Origin: Colletotrichum lupini
Taxonomy: Eukaryota; Ascomycota; Sordariomycetes; Glomerellales; Glomerellaceae
Assembly (NCBI RefSeq): GCF_023278565.1
Contig: NC_064676.1
Span: 4,278,001 to 4,342,000 of the forward strand
Direction of reading: 5' to 3'
DNA length: 64,000 bases
Numbering within the stretch: the stretch's first letter is position 1; each line of letters begins with the position of its first letter. Under the pieces are notes generated by a model. That model was not told the origin of the DNA, did not search any database, and saw only the letters and a program-made list of their open reading frames with translations. Below are positions 47,020 to 60,100 of the stretch, in pieces. Both the position numbers and the translations under genes were made by a program.

Positions 47020-50000
47020 ATGGATTCTGGGCACTATTCCGCTGCACGTCATGCTGCTGCCGCTGCCGCTGCCGCTGCCGCCGCCGCCGCCGGTGGTGGT
47101 GCCGTCTACTCGGCTCAGCCCATGGACCACGCACACGCGCACTCGCACGCTCACGCACAAGCACACGCCTACCATCATGGCCACTCTCACTTACAAACAC
47201 CCGCGCAATCACCCCATGGCCAGCCACAGTACTACTCGATCAATCCCGTGAGCCCAACCGCACAAGGCCCTTCCATGACGAGCCCCCGCGTCCTACCAAA
47301 CTCTGATCTCATGCCTGGCGCTCACTCACCGGGCTCAGCAACATCTTCCGCGCCGCACGGCATGACCGGTCTACCACCCAACCGCCCTTCGTCCCCGGCC
47401 GCCTCTGTGTCGGGAGCGCCTAGTCCCGCCTCCAAGCCTATCCGGAGGCGCATGCGCATGATTACGTCCTGCCTCGAGTGCCGGCGCAGGAAGCTCAAGT
47501 GCAACAAGTCTCAGCCATGTGTCAACTGCATGAAGTTTTCGCGCGACTGCGTCTACCTTAGCCCCAAGCTTGATGAGGCCAGTCAGCTCCGTCTGACAGA
47601 GATCAAGGAGAAGGTTGGATCATTGGAGCGCCAGTTGGAGCGCGATGTCGCCAAAACGTCCCGAGCCGCCCAGCAGCAAGCTATCCTCGCCGACGACGTC
47701 GAGGACGACTTTGCCGAGGAGCGCGATCTAGAGCCCACAGATATGACGGCTCTCGATGTCACGTACGAAGAAGACGCAGACGGAACCGACGATCTCATTG
47801 ACCTGGGTGTACAAGTTGGTCGCATGCGTATCACAGAGCGCATCGGTGGCCTATCCAGACCCAGAATAGCTGAAGAGGTGTGTCCAATCCTACTGTTACT
47901 TTCCACCAGTTCAATCCCAAATCTTGATCACTTGTCTCGAGCTAGCGATTTTCTGACGCAACAGTCAGATCTCGGCCGGTATATCTGGCCCGGGCGGTCC
48001 CCCCGGGGGTCCACCTCCGGGCGGTCCGATGGGTGGCCCGATGGGTGGTATGGGAGGAATGATGGCCATGATGGGCGGTAGGGGCATGGGCGGGGCCGGA
48101 CGAGGCGGGCCGCCCCGTGGTGGGCCGCCTCCTGGGTATCCCGGCTTTGGTGGTCCACCACCCGGCATGGATGCCATGTCTGTCGTGAGCGGAAGCTCCG
48201 GTGACTCGATCCCCGACTTTTTGAGGCCTGGTGAATCCTACATTCCCCCCTCGAGCGGCTTCTTCTTTGGCCACACCCCCGAGGCCCTCTCTCTTGATAG
48301 GAGATTACCTCAAAAGGAGGCTGCTGATCGACTCACGCAACAATACTTTGCAGCAGTTCACCCCATTGCACGATGTGTTCACAGACCGTCCTTTGAGGCT
48401 GAGTATGTAAACTTCTGGGATGAAGTCTACAGCAACATTGAACCCAGGGCCTCCACTCAAGCCGTCATGTTTGCGGCTTGGTTCAGTGCCGCCGTGAGTA
48501 TGGACGATCCGACAGTAAGGACGTTGTTTGGCGTCACCAAAGCCAACTTGATCGACCGAATGAAGACCGAGACAGAGAGAGCTCTCGGAAAAGCCAATTT
48601 CCTACGCACAACTAGAGTGGAGACCATGCAGGCTTTCATCATGTATATGGTACGTTGCGCCTGTTTGTGTTTCAGCAAGCTCGTGACTGACATCAATCAC
48701 AGCTCCCGCTCTGCAGAGCCGAGGTATCTCGAGCTCACTCTGTTCTGGTCGGTGCCGCTGTCAGGATGGCCGAGTGTATGGGCTTGCACAGAGACGGAGA
48801 GACATACGGACTGAATCCTCTGGACACTCATGTTCGTAGGCTCATCTGGCATCAACTCTGCTTCCTCGATATCCGCACCTGCGAAGCGCAAGGCCCCAGG
48901 CCGGCTATCAGGAGGGAAGATTACGACACCAAGCTCCCGCTTAACTGTGAAGAAGAAGACTTTTACGCTGCCGGACCACCCCCTGAGCCCGCAGACGTGT
49001 GGACCTCTTCTTTACTATCAGCGATTCGGACCGAGTGCAACGAGATGATGCGCGTAATCTGGCTGGACCGCCGCAGGCTCGAAACACGCAAAACGACACT
49101 CACTGCTGTTCTCCAGAAGATTGAAAACTTTAGGCGGCGAATGGTGGAGAAGTACGAACATTTACTCGATGGCGAAATCCCTATTCAACGCTACGCGAAG
49201 TTGGTTATGAATCTGCTCCTCTACCGCCTCCACGTCATGATCCTTCACCCCTACCACGCCAATGCCAACAGTCCCATGACCCACCGCCTCAACAACCTAC
49301 TCGTCACTTCTGGCATCATGATCATTGAGATCTCGATACAGCTTGAGAACGACCCGCAATTCCGAGACTGGGCCTGGTATCTAGGCGCCTACCAACAATT
49401 CCAGATTGCTCTGCTCTTGGCCACTGAGATCTACTACAGACCGCAGAACAGGGAGGCCGACCGTATCTGGGCTTGCCTGGATTACGTCTTCGGAACAGAC
49501 CGGACCCTACCGCCTGAGATGAAGGGCTTGCAGATTTTGGGGGAGATCATGAGCAAAATGGCAACATACCAGAGTATGCGCAAGATGCGTGCGCCGACAG
49601 GAACCTCCCGAGCACCGCTAAACAAGACGGCCGTCAACGTGAGAAACGAGAATCAGGGGGGACAAAATGCCCAGCAGCCACATCCCGGACAGGGCATGCC
49701 GATGGGCTTCAAAGCAGAGCCTGGCATGGGTGGTCCTGGTATGCAACAATCTTCACCGATGAGCGGCATGGGGTCTCCGGGGATGGCGTCTCCGCCCAAC
49801 GCCCAGATGCAAGGTCCGCCTCCAGGAATCGTCTTTGCGGGTGTGTCAAACGGCGAGGCCATCTGGAGCATGCCACCCGTAAACGCGGACAGTCCAGAAA
49901 GTGTCAGCGACGGGGCCAGTATGGGCGGTCACAGGCCCTCGCAACCGATGAATATGATGAACCCTCTCGAGGGCGTAGACTGGGTAAGTTCATCTCGTAC

Positions 50001-50164
50001 CGCAACACGAGTAATTCGCAATTTACTGACTTTTTTCTTTTTCTTTTTAGGATGTTATCAACGGTCTTTTCCCTCACGATCCTAATACTGGCGAACTGAA
50101 CATTTCCGGCTTCAACGATCCAACGCTCGGGTTGGTGAACGGGTTCCACTGGGCTCAACGATGA
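47020..50164 (+). CDS. Large Zn2Cys6 transcription factor with fungal-specific regulatory domain
   Basis: Four exons (47020-47877, 47969-48649, 48703-49983, 50051-50164) give 977 residues, and all junctions keep phase 0. The introns are 91, 53 and 67 nt. The N-terminus is low-complexity: 13 consecutive alanines near residue 10-25, then a His/Ala-rich stretch (HAHSHAHAQAHAYHHGHSH). The DNA-binding cluster follows with Cys151, 154, 161, 167, 170 and 177 in the pattern C-x2-C-x6-C-x5-C-x2-C-x6-C. A coiled-coil linker (KEKVGSLERQLERD) comes next. A Gly/Pro/Met-rich segment occupies roughly residues 290-335. A Fungal_trans middle region extends from about 370 to 700, with motifs such as FFGHTPEAL, RMAECMGLHRDG and RRLIWHQLCFLD. 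The C-terminus is Met/Gly/Pro-rich. It is presumably a nuclear regulator that dimerises through the coiled coil; targets are unknown. The frame is open upstream only from a TTG (46963), so the first ATG was taken. Confidence 0.92.
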
Positions 50165-51106
50165 GCGTGGATATGAGAGGGAATATTTCTTGCTGTTTAT
50201 GCTTATTTTGCTGCATCAATGTATTCGACCATTCGCGCGACCGTGTGCAATGGGTTGGAAAGCTACTGCTTGCTGGCTGCTGAAGCTCAAAAGATCCCAC
50301 GATACCACGGCTATTTTGTTTTGCGCCTGTTTGGTTTTGATTTATGCGTAATGCGGAGTTTGATGGGGGCGAAGTCTTCCACAGAGGGAGAAAAGTTTCA
50401 CGAATGGGAAGACATCCCTTTGTCGCGAGTGTTAATAGAGGAGGACTAGCAATGGGGGATGTACTAACGGTTCATCATGAACGACTGAAATGCCTGGAGG
50501 GAGTTTAGTTGGGGGATGATATAGGTGACGTGTTTGCATGAGGTTGTGCGTAATAGAAGTAATCTCTTAACACGAGCCAGAATCTCTTTGAAACAGGACA
50601 GTTTACTTGACATTGGAACTCGATAATTTGCATCTACTCGTTGGGGCAAAAAGGGAACGACTGATACAGCACAAACTGCAAGGGGATCTTTTTTCGATTG
50701 AATGAAATCAAATAATACGAAGTATGAAATAATAGTAACCCAAGAGGTATCGTCGTGCACTCTGCCAAGATGAAAAAAAAAAAAAACACAAGCCATTCTT
50801 TTGGCCTTCCCTTCCCTGCCCGTCCGTCCCGTTCTGTCCCCTCTCCCGATGTGCCGGAACAAAATGAGAATATTTCGTAAACGTCGTAATCTTGGGTTTG
50901 TTCTTGTTTGTTTGGTATCCCCGTTTCCCTTGAAACCAATGTACTTAATCGTCCCATATAATGTACTGTCCCACAACCCGTTCTCCGGGACCTCCATCCG
51001 TTCCATTACATCTATATCACACCCATCTTTTCCCTTCGTATATTACTCTTTCTTCTCTCTTCTCTTTCACACACAGGCGTGGCATCCATCGCCAGGGCAA
51101 GCTCCT
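50165..51106. other. Intergenic region between convergent genes
   Basis: 3' regions of the large Zn2Cys6 gene and of the giant Leashin-like gene. Contains a 14-A run at 50773-50786. No coding signal. Confidence 0.6.
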
Positions 51107-54100
51107 TTACCGCAAGTTGGAGGCTTGATCGGGCAAGAAAGTTCCCATGCTGAGATCGCTGTGCGTGGCCGCCGTCTGCCCGCCGAGCGACGCACCGCCA
51201 GCGTCGCTCCCGGGCGTAAACAGCCTAACGGACTTGCCCTTGGGCCGAGCCACCAGCACCTGGGCAGGACACACAACAATCTCGTCGTCATTGTTACCGC
51301 CGTCGTCGCCCTTCTTGACGACGAGCGGGAACAAGACGATACGCACAACGGCGCTCTGGGCCTCGAGAGCCTCGTTGGTAGCAGACTTGTCGGCGCTGCG
51401 CTCGTTCATGAGCGCCGCGTTGAACGTGACAGTCTCGGCGAGCTCGCCGTCGGCGTCGTACTCTGGTTGCAGCGGCGGGAGCATCATGTACTCGGCGCGC
51501 TGGGTGCGCATCTCGATGGAGAGGTCGACGGCCTCCCGCATCACACGGCGCAGCTGTGATTGAATCTGGTCCTCCAGGTTGGAAGGGGGAGGGAGGACCC
51601 TGGACAGCGTTTGGAAGATGGCTTGGACGACGGCCTCGGTGTCGAGGTCGCGCTGGTGCTTGAAGCTGGGGCGCTTAGAGAGCAGCGTCAGGGTGACGGC
51701 ACGCCATTGTCGGACGGCTGGAGGAGGGCCGACCTCGGTAAGCAGCTTTTCCAGCGACTTGAGCTTTTGTCGCTGCTCGCGGTCCATGCCAAAGAGGTAG
51801 CGAGTGAACACAAACTCCCAAATCATGTTCATCGTCATGGACATGAACACATCTCGGCGCCTGACACGGTCGCCGAGGTAAGTGTCCACATCGGTGCCAT
51901 CGAGGATGGCGTTGTCGAGACGGTCAATGACCTTTTCGTCATTGATCTCGTTTGTCTTGCGGCAGGCGCGCATGTCAGAGAACTTTGAGAAGCGCAGAAC
52001 CCACTGCTGTACGTGAGAGCAGAGCTGCTGACATCTGTGGTCAAAGTGGTCGACATCCTTGACATTGAGGAAGTCGCTGTCAGCGCCCTTGGATGCCAGG
52101 ATCTGGCGCTGCATCTGTCGGATCTTGTCCTTGGCCGCATCGAGCTCAGAGCGTAGGCGGCCAATCTCGGCATCCTTTTGGAGCAGTGACTCCTGGAAGT
52201 GGTTATGCTCGGTGCGCGCTTGCTCTAATTGCCTGGAGGCATCAGAGTGCTGGGTCTCCAATGACCGGTAACGCTCATTGTGTTGGGCAGCAAGCTGGGT
52301 ATTGGCGCTGTTCAGGCCCTCGTTGACTTCTGTCAATCGGGCAACCTCCTTTTGTAGAAACTCAAGTGATTGCTTGAGAACATCGATTTCGGCATCGCGC
52401 TCTGCCAGAATGCCAGAGGCTCTGTTGCTGTTGTGGGTATCGGTCTGGGATCGGGCGTCTGTGAGCATGCGGTTCTCCGCCATCAATTGTTCGACGCGGG
52501 ACTCGAGCTCGAGGACTTGCATGCTCTGGCGACGTCGCATGCTGTGTGGACGGGTAGGCGATCGGGGAGAGCCGATGCGGCCTTCACCGAATCCATCCTA
52601 CGATTGAAGGTCAGTCAAAGTTCGTCGTGACGGTGGCTAGCGATGCTGTCACAAGCGCTTCCAGCTAAAAACAAACACCACCTGGGAATCGCAGGCGGTG
52701 AGGCAATAAAGCAGATAGAGAGAAATAATTGAATAAAAAATGTGCGTGACTTACGAAGACGTCGGCCATGTCCTTGGTACGGACACGACCTTCGTTGGCG
52801 ACGGGGGTGTTTGAGGAGCTGGTCGGGTCCTTGGGGTCCTTGTTGAGGTCAAGCTGACTTCGTTGGCTGATGGATCGCAAGTCTCCGCTTACACGCCTGT
52901 CGACCCGGCGAAGAGGCGGGGTGGCGGTGCCTGACCGTTGGATGCCTGGGCTCTCAGGCCGGAACTTGAGCGGTTCTGGCGTTAGCGCCCCAGTGGCCCG
53001 CCGGTGCCGTGACAGGCTGCTGTTGGACATGGACCTGCGCGCTATAGGCTCTGTAGGTGCTGGAGACTGCAGCCGTGCGACCCTGTCGGAAACGCTGCGA
53101 TTACCTGGTGGCGGAGTGCTGCGTGGTGACGAGACTGTGCTGCTGATTGCTGCACCAGCCAAGGCAGCCGACGCCAGGTCCTGGTACTTGTTTCTTCGCA
53201 TCTCAAGCTCTGGGCTGATGCCCCGTTTGTGCTTCTGCGGCTCTGGAGTCAACTCCCTTCCTGCAGGCTCTCGCAATACGGGTGTTCTGGAAAGTGGGTG
53301 ATCGCGAGCCTCTCCTTCGATCAGTGAGGTCTTCTCCGGCGACTTGACTCTCTCCAGATCTCTAGATCGTCGTCTTTCGCTTTTGTGAAACCTCAACTCT
53401 GGAGTCCGTTGTCCATCGCGGCCTGGTGATCTTTGTTCCTGCCAATCCCGAAGATGAACTCCGCTGTCTCGTTGCTCCTCATTGTCGAAACCTCCCCTTC
53501 TGAGAGGGTGAGGCGAGCTGGGTACAAAACCGCTGTCTCGTGTTGGGTCAGGTGAGCCTGTGGTTGTGCGAGAAGCAGGCCTGTACAGCAATCGAGGTTC
53601 GATATCGCTTCCATCGTGACCCTCCTCCTGAACGGGCGGCAAGATGCTCGGCACCGGACTCCGGAAACCGCCCATCTCCAAGGTCCGCTCAGGGCTGTTT
53701 GGTGAACGTCCAACGAATAGATCGCGACGGGCCTCAGCCTCGAACCCACGATCGACTGCTTCATCCATATCGCTAACCATGGTGTTTGTCATGGGAGACC
53801 TGGTACCCCGGTTCAGTGAGCGTTGTTGTGTCGTGATGCTGGCAGGCTCGCTCGCTTGCTCCGTTCCGATTTCTCTGCCAAGAATCGGGCTCTCAATGTT
53901 GTCGTCTTGAGCCTTCTCCTTGAGCGGTGCTGTGAGACTCAGAACATCCTTAGCCTGTTCCTCCCCCTGTGACCTTCCTTTTGGTACGTCCTCTACCAAG
54001 CCTTGAGATACTGGAGACGCGTTGGGCTCTTGTTCATAGACAATAGTCTCCTGTGCTTCAATGGGGACGCCCTCCTGTTGCTGAAGCGAGGGACCGAAAA

Positions 54101-57100
54101 CGTCGTCCGCCATCATGCTTGTTCTTGTTGACTGCTCAGGTAGCTGGTCATCGGCCGTATTCTCGCCGCCCCCCCAAAAGTCTTCCACCTCTTTGCTTGC
54201 AATCTCGCTGACATGTTTCCTATCGGCACCTTCCCAGAGAGAAGGATCATCAAACATGTCTTCCTCTTGTGCTGCGCGCTTGTCCTCGTACTTCGACTTC
54301 TTTCCCTTCTTCTTCTTACCGCTGCTCGATTTGCTAGCAAGGACTCCCGCACCGGCAGCCATTGCTGCTGCCCCGACTGCGGCGCCGATGCCTGATGACT
54401 CGGATGCCTTCTTCTCTGGTGTGATTGGCTGGACAGATTCATCCGGCTTGTGGTCATACTTGTGCTCCATGTACGAAGCGGCGATGTCAAGGGATGCAGC
54501 TGGCTCTGGTTCCCGAAGAGGCTCATCTTTGCCCGCGCTGTGCCCAGGAATATTTTTTCCAAGGGGTGTATCAGCTTCCGGGGTAGGGAGCTCATCCTCA
54601 ATCTTGCTGATGCCCGCTGCTGGTGTCTCGCGGTCATCAAAGTACGCAGCAGCAACATCTCTAGAGCTGACAATCGGCTCGGGGAGGAGAGTGTCGGACA
54701 ACTCTCTCGTCTTCATCTTCTTGCGTTTGTTTGACTGATCGAAGGGCAGTTCATGAATGACGTTGCTGGTCTCCTGTGCGGGAGTGAGATCGATGTCTAC
54801 TGACTTATTCGAAGTAGGAGACGTGGTAATGACACCAACAGGCTCGGGAACTATGCCTGCAGATGATTCGAGGGCCGATGCGGTTTCTGGAGGCGGTGGC
54901 GCTGAAGGGCTTCGAGTGATTTCGCGAGGTGCACTGTCGAAATACTCAACCGTGTCTTTCGTATCTTCAGTTCGGCTAGGTCCAGGCACAGTCGTTTCTT
55001 GTTCCGGCTGTAAGTTGGCGCTGATGGGAGAGCGATCCAGTGAAATTGACTGCTTCTTGCTCTTTTTGTTCTTCTTCGACTTCTTGGTGACGGGAATGTC
55101 CCATTCATCATCACCAGCAGCGACAGGTTCAGTCGTTAATTCTGGTTCGATCATAGCCGCTGTCTGATGGCCTGGGTCTTTCAGTGAAATAGAGCCCTTC
55201 GCAACATCCGTCTCAGCAGCGGTGACCGGGAGGTTCTTTGACGTCTCCAGTGCGGCGAAGCCGCCTTGAGGTAAGACTGGGGCGCTGGCCTGCTCCTCAA
55301 CGATCGTTTCTGGCTCATCCGCAAAGGAAAGTCTCTTGGCCTTCTTCTTGTCCTTCTTAGACTTCTTGGAGACGAACTCCTCCGCAATGGGTTCTTGCGG
55401 TGCAAGGTCGATGACTTCGGGCTCCTGAACGATCCCCCGAGAGATGTCTTCAGGCCCTGGCTCGGCGAAGGTGGCTTGCTCAGAAGCTTCGGTGGTCTCG
55501 AGGATGGGCGAGGCCGGCTCCTCAAACTGCACCTGGCTGGCGCGCTTTTTCTTGTCTTTCTTAGACTTCTTGACGACAAAGGTCTCTTCAGGTTCCTCCA
55601 TGAGGGCACTTTCGCGAACATCTGGTGCGCTCGTTGCCTCTACGGGGCGCTTATCGTCCTGTTCAGACACATCCATTGGAGCGCTAGGCAAGACTTCATC
55701 CACCTGGTCAACTGAGATCGTCTCGTCACCGACAACCTGCTGCGGCGTAGATTCAGTAGCCAGCGTGTCTTCGGAGATTGTCTGAACTTGGTTGAGATCT
55801 TCTCGGCGTTCAGGTGTCATGGCGTCCATTATTTGGGGGCCAGCTGAGGCGTCAAGAGTGGGGAGGGGTTGAGGCACTGAAGTGGATTCGAAGGATCTGT
55901 CTGTTGCGAGATCATCCCTCGTGAAGGCCGACTTGTCGCTCGAAGCATGGTTCTCGTGTCTCGAGATATCTTCCGCTAGAAGAGGCTGTTGATCGAAAGC
56001 TCGCTCGGTTTCTTGCTGCTCCGTCGACTCAAGCTTAGGTGTTGCCGTGCCAGAAGCCAGGGGCGACTCGGGTTCGACGTCGTCGAATGCCAGGCTCTGT
56101 CGCTTCTTCTTTTTCTTGTCCTTTTTGCTCTTCTTCGCAGGCATGAAATCGTCAAGATCAGCAGGAGCTGTGGCCTCTGGCGCGGCCACGACGTCGGAAC
56201 TTTCGACTGAACGGACTTGATCAGAAGCACCCTCGGGCAAATTCTCAACTGCGATGGGAGCGATGGATTCTTGCTCAGTCGAAGGGGCAGCATCAGACTG
56301 GCTGTCCAGTCCTTTTGGCTTGGATTCAAGGTCCAGAGTGGTCGTTGGCACGTCGGACTCTGCAAACTGTCTTGGCTGAGCATCCTGGGAGTGGACAGTT
56401 GTGGGCTCAGTCTCCGGAATCACTGAGGCTGACCCCTCAGCAGGCAAGGCCGTTCCCTCCACAGGCTCGACGGCTGAGCTCTCCCAGATGGATCCTGCGG
56501 TGTTTGGCTTTTCGATGGGATCGGTGGCAGTGTTTTCCAAGGTGGCCACTTGCTCCTCGGCAATTGGAGTAGGGGTTTCAAGCTCCGTCAATGTAGTAGA
56601 CTTCTTCTTCTTCTTCTTGTCTTTCTTAGACTGGTTGACTGTGAACTCTGAAGGCTCCTCGGCAGCCGCTGTCTCTTCGGCAGTCTCCTCGGGCTTAAGC
56701 TCGATTGATTTCACAGAAGCTGATGGCTCAGGTTGGTTCTCGGCCAAGAGTGCAGGAGAAGGTTGTTGTATGTCTGCCGCCAGCTGTTCTTGTGAGACAT
56801 CCTTCGATGACGAAGGCTGTGCTACCTCTGGAACTGATGCTTGTGTCGAGTCAGCCTCAAGTGACGCTTCCACTGAGGCCTTATCAAGCGGGACATCTGA
56901 AGCCATCTTGCTATCGGAGGTCAGGGGTGTGTCGGTAGTCATAGCATCATCAATATGTGCTACTTCCTTTTCGTTGTCTTCAACGGTGGTCTCCATCGGT
57001 GTCTCGGTTCCAGATGCAAGATCCAAATCCTGCTCGACCATGGACTTCTTCTTTTTCTTCTTGTCCTTAGATTTCTTGACGGGCGCGTTCTCGGGCCATT

Positions 57101-60100
57101 CTTCCTCAACTGGTGCGTCGATTGGAAGTTGGGAGTCCTTAGCGATGGAATCTTGATCGATGACAGTCTTCGATTCAGCCGAGGGCGCTGGCGCGAGGAT
57201 TTTCGCCACGGAACGGTCCTCCACCTCTTGAATTGGGGTGGAAATTGGCTCAGCCTCGGGGAAGTTGGCATCTGTAGGAGTCTTGACTGGCTCGGCAGAG
57301 ATATCGGGCGACTGTATTTGATGCCTCTCAGCTTCGAGTGCATCAGCTGGAGTGGCAGCTCCCGATGTGATCTCAATGTCGTCCTGAGTCTTGCCCTTCT
57401 TCTTTTTCTTGTCCTTCTTTGACTTCTTCTGGAAGGCTGGAAATTCGTCGTCGATGTTTGGAATCTCGGCAGAAGCCTCAACAGGGGTCTCGACGGGGGC
57501 CACAGCGGGAATTTCAGCGGAATAGTCTCCAACTAGGGCTGAAGTAGCATCTGTATCAATGGTCGGCAACTCGGCATTGGCAACGTGCACCTCCTCGGCC
57601 TCATTGGTAACAGAAGGGGGCTCGCTTTCCACCTTCGCCGTCTCTCTGACGTCTACAGTGACGGCATCTACCTGGGGTTCCGAGATGTCCACCGAAGTTT
57701 CTTTAGTCGATTCGGTTGAGTCAGGTGCAGGAACATCGGTGCTAGCGGCAGCCGGTGCTTCTTGAACATCAGGAGTAGATACATCAAGGTGGTCTGAAGG
57801 CTCCAAGACGGTGGGTGTTGCCGTTCCAGAGGGGGGATCCGAGTCGTCCTGAAGCTTGCCCTTCTTCTTTTTCTTATCCTTCTTAGACAGCTTCGGGGAG
57901 AAATCATCCTCCACAGATTTAGAAGACTCCTGAGCGGCAGCAGCAACATCGGCATCTAGGTGAGGCTTGTCTGTTGCCATCGATTCGATGGCCTCTTTGG
58001 CAGGCTCCTCGATAGGTGCTTTGGGGCTCTCGAGATGCATCGACTGATCGGCAGACTGGTCGATTGTGGTACTTGGCATTGACGAAGAAGGCTCCTCTAC
58101 TGCGGCAAGTGTGTCCTCGGTGGATAGAGTAGGATCGCTCAGCGGAGGCTCCGGGACGCTCTCAGCAATAGCCTCGATAGAAGGCTCTGCGACAGGTTCG
58201 CTTGATTGGGCGGCAATACCAGGCGAAGGGCCAGATTCAGGCTCAAGGGTTTCCAAGGCCTTGCCCTTCTTCTTCTTGTCTTTCTTCGTCTTCTTCTCGA
58301 TCATCGGGAGGTCGTCATCGACATTGACATCCGGAATTGCGGAAGTATCGACCTGGCTCTTAGGCTTTTCTGACGCCTCCTTCACCTCAAGAAGCTCAGG
58401 ACTAGCATCCCTAGGAGCATCCTTCGACGTCGCGGCAGTCTCTACTTCAGATGCGGGTGGCTGCTCAGATGAGATGTCTGCCTTGTCGTCTGCAGCCTTG
58501 TCGTGGTGGATATCCTTGACTTCAGCTGCGATGACCCCGGCGGCGGCTGCAGCAGTAGCAGCTGCTGCCATTTCGGCCATCTTCTTCTTTTTCTGCTTCT
58601 TGTTCATGCCCTTGAAAGGGTCCTCCTCGACCAGAGCCTCGACCTGGGGCACCTCTGGAACAGGCGCATCTTCAACAGCCTTCTCGTCGGTAGGTTTGTC
58701 GGCAAGAGTCGACTCCTCGGCAGTCGGGGCTTCAGCAGGAGTCTCTTCAAGAGCGACATCTGCAGGTATCCTATCGGCAACCTTGTCCTCACCAACCATC
58801 TGCTCAACTGCCTTCTCTTCGGCCTCAGCAGCGGCCATTGCAGCCAATTTCTTCTCCTTTTCTTTTTTGCTCAGGCCAGCGAAAGGGTCCTCTTCGACTT
58901 GAGGCTGCTCGAGCTCCGGTTCGGGCACGAACTTCGACTCAGCTGCAGTCTCCTTGGCAGCAGACTCCTCAACAATAGGCTCCTCGTCGACGAGCTTGGC
59001 TGGAGCAGGCTCAGAAGGTACTTGTTGGGCCTCAGAGACAGCCTCACCAGCGGCAGCAGCTTCGGCAGCCTTGGCGGCGGCAGCTATCTCGGCCATCTTC
59101 TTCTTCTTTTGTTTCTTGTTCATACCCTTGAAAGGGTCTTCGTCTGCCTTGGCTGGCTCTGATACTGCCTCTGACACAAGTTCTGGTTCCGCCGCGCGTT
59201 CGGGCTCCACGGCGGACTGCTCCTTGGTCGGCGTCTCGATCGTAGTCTTGTCAGAAGTCATCTCTTCGACAGGCGTCTTGTCCTCGGTGGTAGTTTCCAG
59301 TCCGGACGCGTCGTCTGTGGAAATTGTCTCGATGGGGATCTCATCGGCAGACTTCTCATCGGAAGGCTTCTCAACGGCAGGCTCCTCCCCAGTAAGCTCC
59401 TCCTCAGTGGAGGTTTTCTCAGCGACCAAGTCCTCTGTGAGGTGCGCCTCGACAAGCTTCTCAGCGGCAGCTTCGTCTTCCGTGGGCTTCTCGACCTCGA
59501 CAGCTTCGACAGTGGCGGCAGCCTCAGCGGCTTCAGCGGCCGCCTTCATCTCGGCCATCTTCTTCTTCTTTTGCTTCTTATTCATACCCTTGAATGGATC
59601 CTCTTCAGACTTCATCAACTCCGGCGTAACCTCTGGCACACTCTTGACTTCATCTGCAGTTTGCGGTTCTTGCGCAGAAGGTTCCTCGGTAGCGGTTTCC
59701 TCAGTAGGCCGCGCCTCTGGTGGGGTCTCAAGAGTAGCAGGCGTGGAGTCAGCGGTTTGTTCCTCGGCGGCAGGCGTGGGTTCCTGAGCAACGGCCAGGG
59801 CGGCAGCGGCAGCGGCCATCTCTGCTTTCTTCTTCTTCTTCTGTTTGTTGCTCATGCCTTTGAAGGGATCCTCCTCGACCTTAGGCTGCTCCGATTCTAG
59901 AGGCGCCGTCTCTTCGATACCCTTCTCTTGCTCAGGCTCTGCTTTGACAGGTTCTTCCTTTTGCTGATCGGGAAGCTCAGTCGTGACGATGGGCTCTTCC
60001 GCGGGTTCCTTCGGTTGGGCGATCGCTTCGCCACCAGGAACGACGGCTTCTTCGCGAGCTTCCTCCACCTGCGATGCGGGTATCGATTCCGGCTTGCTTT

